From positions 1 to 12,238 of the forward strand of contig URMQ01000036.1 in assembly GCA_900548955.1 (NCBI GenBank): a DNA stretch of 12,238 nucleotides, written 5' to 3'. The translations under genes and the position numbers were made by a program. The notes under the pieces were generated by a model. It was not told the origin of the DNA. It was given only the letters and a program-made list of their open reading frames with translations, and ran no database searches. The stretch comes from an uncultured Eggerthella sp. (GTDB lineage Bacteria; Actinomycetota; Coriobacteriia; Coriobacteriales; Eggerthellaceae). Positions 7,122-12,238 of the stretch are shown here, piece by piece; position 1 is the first letter of the stretch; every line of letters begins with the position of its first letter.

Positions 7122-8702
7122 TTACTCAAGTGAAAGATCAATAGCATCTACGTCCAAACGAGGATACAAAGGATCGCCAACCGTTACCGTAGAACCAGCC
7201 TGAAGCTGACCCCAAGCACTTGCACCCTCAATATCGGTAATAGCGAAAATATCGCCCAAACCAAGACGCTTATATACCTCGGTTGAAGTGTTTGGCATAA
7301 AGGGAGCCATGAACAGCGCAATAATACGAATAGCTTCAAGTGCGTTGTAAATAACTGCGGCAAGTTCATCAGCGGTTTCTTCGCTCTTTGCTAAATTCCA
7401 AGGAGCAGAATCTTCCACGTACAAATTAACGCGACTTGCAAGCTTCTGAACTGCAGCAGCGGCACCAGTGAAATCAACTTCGGTCATGCAGGCGTCATAT
7501 TCCTTGTACAGCGTATCGGCAATTTCCTTTAGCGGATTATTCTCTGCACCTGCAGGTGCCTGTGGAACAGCACTACCAAAATACTTCTTGGTCATATTAA
7601 ATACACGGCTGCACAAGTTGCCCCAAGTATTAGCAAGATCCGCATTATAAACCTGAACCATGCGCTCCAGCGAAATAGAGCCGTCATGACCGAACTGAAC
7701 ATCAGACAAGAAATAGTAACGATAGGCGTCAACACCAAATACCTTTACCAAATCTTCTGGTTTTACACCATTGCCCTTAGACTTGGACATCTTTTCGCCC
7801 TTAACCAGCAAGAAACCATGACCAAATACGGTATGAGTAATAGGTAGACCAGCTGCCATAAGCATTGCAGGCCAAATAACACAGTGGAAACGCGTAATAT
7901 CCTTACCTACGAAGTGATACTGCATTGGCCAACGAGCTTCAAATTCACCTTCACGGTTTTCATCACCATATCCAATACCGGTGAGATATGCCAAAAGAGC
8001 ATCTGCCCAAACGTAAGCTACATGGCCCTCATCGAATGGCAGCGGAACACCCCAATCAAAGGTAGAACGTGAAATAGATAAGTCCTTCAAGCCACTCTTA
8101 ACAAAAGAAACTACTTCATTGCGACGAGTTTCTGGACGAATAAATTCGGGATTTTCTTCATAGAACTTCAGCAAGGGTTCCTGGAAATCAGAAAGCTTAA
8201 AGAACCAGTTTTCTTCACCGCTAGCCTTTTGGACAGGACGCTTACAGTCAGGACAAACGAATTCGCCTTCCTCATTTTTCAGAAGATCGCTTTCGTTGTA
8301 ATAAGTTTCTTCATGAACGCAATACCAGCCCTCGTATGAACCTTTGTAGCAATAGCCCATGTCATAAAGCTTCTGCCAAAAGTCCTGAACCGTTTTTGCG
8401 TGACGAGGTTCAGTAGTACGTACAAAATCGGTATAGGTAATATTGAGCAGATCCCATACATCACGAAATGCAGGCTCCATAGAATCGCACCAATCCTGAG
8501 GAGTCATGCCCTTAGCGGCAGCCGTATCGGCAACTTTCTGGCCATGTTCGTCCATACCAGTAACGAATGCTACGTCATAACCATTCAGACGCTGATAGCG
8601 TGCGACTGCATCCGCAGCAATGGTGGTATAGGCAGTGCCTAAATGAGGCGCTGCATTTACATAGTAGATAGGGGTAGTGAACGAATAAGTCCTTTTGCTC
8701 AT
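7122..8702 (-). CDS. metG: Methionyl-tRNA synthetase
   Basis: This class I synthetase charges tRNA(Met) in the cytoplasm. With a start at ATG 8702-8700 it is 526 residues. Motifs are the HIGH-like HLGT (20-23), GMDEHGQK (49-56), a knuckle region with C128, C150 and C153, and the KMSKS loop (305-309) in GEKMSKSKGNG. A helical anticodon-binding domain follows, and the protein ends without the C-terminal OB-fold found in longer MetRS such as E. coli's 677 residues. A longer reading from TTG at 8708 would add two residues. I prefer the ATG because AGAGAG lies 7 nt before it and would be too close to the TTG. It heads the metG-tatD-flavodoxin-rsmA run. Confidence 0.97.
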   Translation of the reverse strand: MSKRTYSFTTPIYYVNAAPHLGTAYTTIAADAVARYQRLNGYDVAFVTGMDEHGQKVADTAAAKGMTPQDWCDSMEPAFRDVWDLLNITYTDFVRTTEPRHAKTVQDFWQKLYDMGYCYKGSYEGWYCVHEETYYNESDLLKNEEGEFVCPDCKRPVQKASGEENWFFKLSDFQEPLLKFYEENPEFIRPETRRNEVVSFVKSGLKDLSISRSTFDWGVPLPFDEGHVAYVWADALLAYLTGIGYGDENREGEFEARWPMQYHFVGKDITRFHCVIWPAMLMAAGLPITHTVFGHGFLLVKGEKMSKSKGNGVKPEDLVKVFGVDAYRYYFLSDVQFGHDGSISLERMVQVYNADLANTWGNLCSRVFNMTKKYFGSAVPQAPAGAENNPLKEIADTLYKEYDACMTEVDFTGAAAAVQKLASRVNLYVEDSAPWNLAKSEETADELAAVIYNALEAIRIIALFMAPFMPNTSTEVYKRLGLGDIFAITDIEGASAWGQLQAGSTVTVGDPLYPRLDVDAIDLSLE

Positions 8703-8824
8703 ATTCAAACTCTCTTTCTAGATGTCTTACGACCAATGATGCCGCGACAACAAGTAGGGCAAGCAGGCTAATGATGCCTAAAACTACGTACGTGTTTGAT
8801 ACGAGTTTACTTACCAAACGAATA

Positions 8825-8871
8825 ATGGGTTGTACCCAGTTAAACCTGCCGTTCAACCACGTACAACCCAT
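8825..8871 (-). repeat. Long imperfect hairpin between the P-type ATPase gene and metG
   Basis: ATGGGTTGTAC (8825-8835) and GTACAACCCAT (8861-8871) are perfect 11-bp inverted arms. On the minus-strand RNA they enclose a 3x3 internal loop, then GTTGAAC pairing with GTTTAAC (one G-U) around a GGCAG loop. It lies 43 nt after the ATPase stop. The following bases (TATTCGTTT) are only mildly U-rich, so it may be a weak terminator of the metal operon, a processing site or part of the metG leader. No T-box core sequence is seen. The same 211-base gap also contains a stretch that would encode a hydrophobic segment. Confidence 0.5.
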
Positions 8872-8913
8872 GTAGTTTACCATGCTTTGGTTGGCTATAT
8901 TGCGTTTGAAACT

Positions 8914-10839
8914 TTACTTCTGAAACTTACTAACGTTCATACAACGCATAGCATTCAGAATTGCAAGAACCGCAACACCTACATCGGCAAATACCGCAAG
9001 CCACATCGTAGCTATACCAACAGCAGCTAATACCAATACGGCAAATTTAATTCCAAGCGCGAAAATAATGTTTTGCCAAACAATTCGCATAGTTTTGCGG
9101 GAAATATGCATAGCCTTTGCAATACTGCGCGGATCATCATCCATCAAAACGACATCCGCTGCTTCAATAGCTGCATCTGAACCCATTGCACCCATAGCAA
9201 TACCAATATCAGCACGAGTAAGAACTGGAGCGTCGTTGATGCCATCACCCACGAAGGCAAGGTTTTCCTTTTCGTTCTTTTCCTTCAGTAAACGTTCAAC
9301 TTCATTAACTTTATCTTGCGGTAAAAGCTGCGCATGTGCTTCATCAATACCTATATCGTTGGCTACCGCAGCAGCAACTTCTTGCCTATCGCCAGTTAGC
9401 ATTACGGTCTTACGAATGCCTGCGGCATGCAAATCCTTAATAGCTTCGCGCGATTCTGGCTTAACAACATCTGCAATAACAATATGACCAACGTATTCAC
9501 CGTCAAGCGCAACGTGCAAAATAGTCCCCACTAAATTGCAGTCATGATAAAGAATGTTTGCTTCGCTCATCAGCTTATCGTTACCAATAAGCACTACATG
9601 CTTATCAACTATTGCGCGAATTCCATGGCCGCCTTCTTCTTCAACGTTTTCTATGCGACTTTGATCAATTTCGCCGCTATACGCTTCTTTAATTGAGAGA
9701 GCAATGGGGTGATTCGAATATGCTTCAGCATGTGCTGCAATAGAAAGCATAAGATCTGGGCTAACTTTACTACCCGCTTCCGGATGAACAGCAACAACAT
9801 TAAACGTCCCATTTGTAAGCGTACCGGTTTTATCGAATACCACGGTATCTGCCTTAGCAAGAGCTTCTAAGTAATTGCCACCTTTGACCAGAATGCCCAG
9901 GCGGGATGCACCCCCAATACCTCCAAAGAATGACAGAGGAACAGAAATAACCAACGCGCAAGGACACGATACAACCAAAAACGTTAAGCCGCGTTCTACC
10001 CAGTCTGCCCACGCAAAGCCGAAGATAAGTGGAGGTAAAACTGCAATAGCTAAGGCGCCAAAAGTAACAATGGGTGTATAGTAGCGTGCAAATCGAGTAA
10101 TGAAATTTTCAGTACGGGCTTTCTTTTCGCTTGCTTCTTCAACCAGTTCTAAAATGCGTGAAACGGTAGATTCCTCAAAAGGCTTACTAGCGCGAATAGT
10201 AAGTACGCCACTCATATTCACGCAACCTGAAATTACTTCAGCTCCTTCTTCAACATGACGAGGTACCGATTCACCTGTAAGGGCTGAAGTATCTAATTGG
10301 GAAGATCCTTTTACGATAACGCCATCAAGCGCAATGCGATCACCCGGCTTTACTACAAATTCATCACCTGGAAAAAGTTCATAAGGATCCACCTTAACCA
10401 GTTCCCCATGTTTTTGAACATAGGCAAAATCAGGTGCAATATCCATCATTTCAGCAATAGAAGCACGTGATTTATCAACGGCATAATCTTGGAAAAGTTC
10501 GCCCACTTGGTAGAAAAGCATTACTGCAGCACCTTCTGCCATATGAGGGTCAGATCCTGGGAAAAGAACAAGCGCAAACGCACCAATAGTTGCAATGGAC
10601 ATTAAAAAGTTTTCATCGAATACTTGCCCGTTACCAATATTACGAGCTGCTTTATACAAAACATCGTAACCTGCAAGAAGATAAGGAATTAGGAATAAAA
10701 CGAATTCAATATAGAGCGCATTAATTTCTCCTCCCACATATGTTGCAAGCGGGAAGAATTCCGTAAAAGCGAATACACACGCAAATATCACTAAAGCGAT
10801 AATAATGCGCAAACGTGTTTTGTCTTGATTCTTAGCCAT
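8914..10839 (-). CDS. zntA: P1B-2-type heavy-metal (Zn/Cd/Pb) efflux ATPase, without N-terminal HMA domain
   Basis: The 641-residue membrane ATPase pumps soft divalent metals out of the cytoplasm. It shows the actuator motif TGES (188-191), metal-binding SCPCALV (291-297), phosphorylation site DKTGTLT (336-342), HP in NHPIA (376-380), TGDR (482-485) and GDGINDAP (531-538). The last transmembrane pair contains ALGIKF with K598 and FADVG with D619, the residues that mark the Zn/Cd/Pb (P1B-2) subgroup rather than copper pumps. The protein starts directly before the first membrane helices and lacks the usual N-terminal metal-binding domain; that domain is encoded separately just upstream. ATG at 10839-10837 has only a weak AGGT site. 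It is the last gene of the arsR-HMA-ATPase operon. The exact metal is inferred. Confidence 0.95.
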   Translation of the reverse strand: MAKNQDKTRLRIIIALVIFACVFAFTEFFPLATYVGGEINALYIEFVLFLIPYLLAGYDVLYKAARNIGNGQVFDENFLMSIATIGAFALVLFPGSDPHMAEGAAVMLFYQVGELFQDYAVDKSRASIAEMMDIAPDFAYVQKHGELVKVDPYELFPGDEFVVKPGDRIALDGVIVKGSSQLDTSALTGESVPRHVEEGAEVISGCVNMSGVLTIRASKPFEESTVSRILELVEEASEKKARTENFITRFARYYTPIVTFGALAIAVLPPLIFGFAWADWVERGLTFLVVSCPCALVISVPLSFFGGIGGASRLGILVKGGNYLEALAKADTVVFDKTGTLTNGTFNVVAVHPEAGSKVSPDLMLSIAAHAEAYSNHPIALSIKEAYSGEIDQSRIENVEEEGGHGIRAIVDKHVVLIGNDKLMSEANILYHDCNLVGTILHVALDGEYVGHIVIADVVKPESREAIKDLHAAGIRKTVMLTGDRQEVAAAVANDIGIDEAHAQLLPQDKVNEVERLLKEKNEKENLAFVGDGINDAPVLTRADIGIAMGAMGSDAAIEAADVVLMDDDPRSIAKAMHISRKTMRIVWQNIIFALGIKFAVLVLAAVGIATMWLAVFADVGVAVLAILNAMRCMNVSKFQK

Positions 10840-10907
10840 GATTGGTTTTACCTAAATGTTGTTTTTTATACTGCTATGTTGTTTCTTGTAGAGATTTAGA
10901 CAGGAAA

Positions 10908-11126
10908 TTAGCGAAGAATAGTCATATCTGGCTCAATCTTTTTGCAAACCTTTACTGCTTCATCCAAGACCGCATCCATGTTTGCTTCGTCTGCTTCAAT
11001 AACTAACTTCTGAGTCATAAAACGCATGGAAGCGTTTTGAACGCCATTTATTTTCTTTATAGCTTCTTCCATCTTGGCAGCGCAGTTTGCACAATCCAAA
11101 TTTTCAAGCTTAAATACCTTACGCAT
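10908..11126 (-). CDS. Stand-alone HMA heavy-metal-binding protein (metallochaperone-like)
   Basis: This small protein of 72 residues has a ferredoxin-like HMA fold pattern, MRKVFKLENLDCANCAAKME, with the metal-binding pair C12 and C15 in DCANCA. The acidic D before the first Cys resembles the DCxxC form found in Zn/Cd ATPase amino-terminal domains, in contrast to the MxCxxC form of copper chaperones. A GTG at 11144 would add six residues. ATG at 11126-11124 is preferred because AGGAG sits 7 nt before it. That Shine-Dalgarno overlaps the arsR stop, leaving a 10-bp gap, so translation is probably coupled. The downstream ATPase lacks an HMA domain, so this protein likely delivers metal to it or regulates it as a separate subunit. 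Confidence 0.92.
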   Translation of the reverse strand: MRKVFKLENLDCANCAAKMEEAIKKINGVQNASMRFMTQKLVIEADEANMDAVLDEAVKVCKKIEPDMTILR

Positions 11127-11136
11127 AACAAATCTC

Positions 11137-11505
11137 CTATTCACAAATATGAGTCATACCCTGATCAAGCATGGAATGAACATGATCATCCGACAGCGAA
11201 TACATCACGTTTTTACCATCACGTTTTGCGCGCACTAAACGTGACTGTTTTAACGTACGTAACTGATGCGATACCGCACTTTGTGTTGCCCCAATGGTTT
11301 CGGCAATATCTGCAACGCATAATTCACGCTCCATCAAGGCATACAAGATCTTAATGCGCGTAGTATCACCAAATGTCTTGAAGAGATCTGCCAAGTCATA
11401 CAGCAGCTCTTCATCAGGCATGCTATCTTGAAGGCGCTTTTCGTCAAAAACACCCTGCATCACTGATTCTGGCGTCTCATTTGTTCTTGATGTCTCGTTA
11501 GCCAT
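11137..11505 (-). CDS. ArsR/SmtB-family metal-sensing repressor
   Basis: The 122-residue winged-helix regulator contains the recognition helix ATQSAVSHQLRTLKQSRLV (73-91) and the wing RDGKNVMYSL (95-104). Its C-terminal helix ends DDHVHSMLDQGMTHICE. D106, H108, H119 and E122 have exactly the spacing of the alpha-5 zinc site of SmtB (D104, H106, H117, E120). The alpha-3 site is weak: ELCVADI has one cysteine where CadC has two. The sequence therefore predicts a Zn-type sensor, with C121 as an extra possible ligand for softer metals. It should release DNA upon metal binding and derepress its own operon. ATG at 11505-11503 follows AAAGG. Promoter and operators lie directly upstream. Confidence 0.94.
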   Translation of the reverse strand: MANETSRTNETPESVMQGVFDEKRLQDSMPDEELLYDLADLFKTFGDTTRIKILYALMERELCVADIAETIGATQSAVSHQLRTLKQSRLVRAKRDGKNVMYSLSDDHVHSMLDQGMTHICE

Positions 11506-11522
11506 TAATCAACCTTTCAACA

Positions 11523-11540
11523 TATGAGCATCTGTTCATA
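11523..11540. promoter_or_regulatory. ArsR/SmtB operator O1 overlapping the transcription start
   Basis: TATGAGCA and TGTTCATA are separated by TC, an inverted repeat with one mismatch that matches the ATGAACA-type sites bound by SmtB, CzrA and CadC. It abuts the -10 box of the arsR promoter and covers the predicted start site, so binding should block transcription. Confidence 0.75.
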
Positions 11541-11568
11541 AGTATACAATACTAAATCACAGAGTCAA
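11541..11568 (-). promoter_or_regulatory. Promoter of the arsR-HMA-ATPase operon
   Basis: On the minus strand TTGACT (11568-11563) and TATACT (11546-11541) are separated by 16 bp, each one base from consensus. The predicted start is near 11534, leaving a leader of about 30 nt before the arsR ATG. Confidence 0.8.
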
Positions 11569-11573
11569 TACAA

Positions 11574-11593
11574 ATATGATTGTTTGTTCATAT
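11574..11593. promoter_or_regulatory. ArsR/SmtB operator O2 upstream of the -35 box
   Basis: One half-site reads TTGTTCATAT (perfect); the other keeps only ATATGA of ATATGAACAA. It ends 5 bp upstream of the -35 box. Together with O1 it brackets the promoter. A further AT-rich near-palindrome (CATATG...TATATG) sits at 11590-11607. Confidence 0.55.
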
Positions 11594-11642
11594 GTTTAAA
11601 TATATGACGGTTATATCATGAAGAGAACTTGGTGCAGTTGCA

Positions 11643-12125
11643 CTACACCGTTAAATCAGCTTCACCAACTGGAATGGCTGCACGTAAACTTTCAAGGCTG
11701 GTTTCTATCTGACAACCAATACGCCCGCCTGAAAAGAAAATCTTTTCATATAGGCAAGCAGATTCATCAATGGTGGTAGTAAAGAACTTTTTCATACCCA
11801 ATGGCGAACATCCACCATGAACATAACCGGTAAGACCAAGAAGTTCTTTCGACTTAACCATAGCAATTGCTTTCTCCCCCACCACTATGGCAGCTTTCTT
11901 TAGATCAAGTTCCAAAGCAACAGGAATCATAAAAACATAATGATCGCCGCTTTTACCTACGGTTACTAAAGTTTTAAACACCCTATCAGGATCTTCTCCA
12001 AGCATATGGGCTACCTCTACGCCAGACATTGCTTCAGGACAATCAAACCAATGCGCTTCATAGGGTTGCTTTACCCGATCCAATTCACGCATAGCATTAG
12101 TCTTTTTATCGGCATGCTTAGACAT
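11643..12125 (-). CDS. ybaK: YbaK/EbsC-family Cys-tRNA(Pro) deacylase
   Basis: The 160-residue protein belongs to the YbaK/prolyl-tRNA-editing superfamily. Free-standing YbaK hydrolyses Cys mischarged onto tRNA(Pro) after ProRS has released it. Seen here are RVFKTLV (48-54), whose K51 corresponds to the lysine essential in YbaK, PVALELDLKKAA (68-79), and GGCSPLGMKK (104-113) where most members have GGxSPxGxKK. Length is normal. ATG at 12125-12123 follows AGGTGATC. It ends about 50 bp upstream of operator O2 of the metal operon and runs the same way, but the strong arsR promoter suggests separate units. No good terminator was found after it. Confidence 0.93.
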   Translation of the reverse strand: MSKHADKKTNAMRELDRVKQPYEAHWFDCPEAMSGVEVAHMLGEDPDRVFKTLVTVGKSGDHYVFMIPVALELDLKKAAIVVGEKAIAMVKSKELLGLTGYVHGGCSPLGMKKFFTTTIDESACLYEKIFFSGGRIGCQIETSLESLRAAIPVGEADLTV

Positions 12126-12238
12126 TTAGATCACCTAAGGAAGTATCGCTAAATCAGGAAGAAGAGATTTTAGTGAATCATTAGTGGAACCGGGAGTGTC
12201 TTATTTCTTTGATGACGGTTCTGATGTCCAGACGATAA
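12126..12238. other. Unassigned right-edge stretch
   Basis: No feature can be fixed in these 113 bases. Minus frames could hold the C-terminal end of an upstream gene (for example one ending RHSRFH at a stop about 60 bp before ybaK). One plus frame stays open from 12139 to the edge and could hold the start of a divergent gene at GTG 12184. The sequence beyond the window is needed to choose. Confidence 0.3.

Noticed and set aside
8703..8708. TTG start adding two residues to MetG
   Set aside because: The AGAGAG site is well spaced for the ATG at 8702 but nearly touches the TTG.
8703..8913. T-box or SAM riboswitch in front of metG
   Set aside because: The gap is too short and lacks the conserved T-box antiterminator core or SAM-riboswitch elements; only a simple hairpin is present.
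9068..9487. 139-residue plus-strand open frame
   Set aside because: Fully antisense to the P-type ATPase, with Ser/Ala-rich low-complexity content expected from the opposite strand of a coding region; no family features.
11127..11144. GTG start adding six residues to the HMA protein
   Set aside because: It lies upstream of a perfect AGGAG placed 7 nt before the internal ATG, and it would overlap the arsR stop.
11632..11643. GTGCA/TGCAC palindrome at the ybaK stop as terminator
   Set aside because: The two arms are only 2 nt apart, too tight for a stable loop, and no T-run follows.

Overview
The window is a compact, mostly minus-strand piece of bacterial chromosome with moderate-to-low GC and no sign of phage, insertion sequence, CRISPR or RNA gene. 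The gene content suggests an anaerobic or oxygen-sensitive organism: a minimal SUF-type iron-sulfur assembly pair of the kind seen in methanogens and strict anaerobes, and a PurF-like protein that keeps four cysteines positioned as [4Fe-4S] ligands. Protein flavour and gene content resemble the Coriobacteriia (Actinomycetota). That is an impression from memory, not a demonstrated assignment.

Left block (1-3239). A two-gene iron-sulfur operon runs leftward: a SufC-type ATPase followed by a SufB/SufD-type scaffold protein cut by the window edge. It is transcribed divergently from a PurF-like protein on the plus strand. That protein has an intact-looking phosphoribosyltransferase half, but its glutaminase half has lost the catalytic N-terminal cysteine. 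The 316-base divergent intergenic region holds a good promoter for the suf operon, a plausible promoter for the PurF-like gene and a perfect 7-bp inverted repeat. A strong intrinsic terminator closes the PurF-like gene.

Pseudogene (3240-4511). A secreted, membrane-anchored 5'-nucleotidase/metallophosphatase gene is visibly broken. An open N-terminal metallophosphatase ORF is followed, in two other frames, by a scrap of the C-terminal nucleotidase domain and by the C-terminal membrane anchor. A hairpin separates it from the convergent block to the right.

Housekeeping block (4541-8702, all minus). The order is metG (methionyl-tRNA synthetase), a TatD-family hydrolase, a flavodoxin-fold iron-sulfur-type NAD(P)H/FMN reductase-like protein, then rsmA (16S rRNA dimethyladenosine transferase). 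Gaps are short (9 to 30 bp), as in an operon. This is the widespread metG-tatD-rsmA cluster with a flavodoxin-like gene inserted.

Metal-resistance operon (8914-11593, minus). An ArsR/SmtB-family sensor, a free-standing 72-residue HMA metal-binding protein and a P1B-2-type heavy-metal ATPase lacking its own HMA domain form a self-contained Zn/Cd/Pb efflux unit. Two ArsR/SmtB-like operators flank and overlap a near-consensus promoter upstream of the sensor. The sensor carries an exact alpha-5 zinc-site spacing.

Right edge (11643-12238). A YbaK/EbsC-family Cys-tRNA(Pro) deacylase precedes an unassigned 113-base tail.
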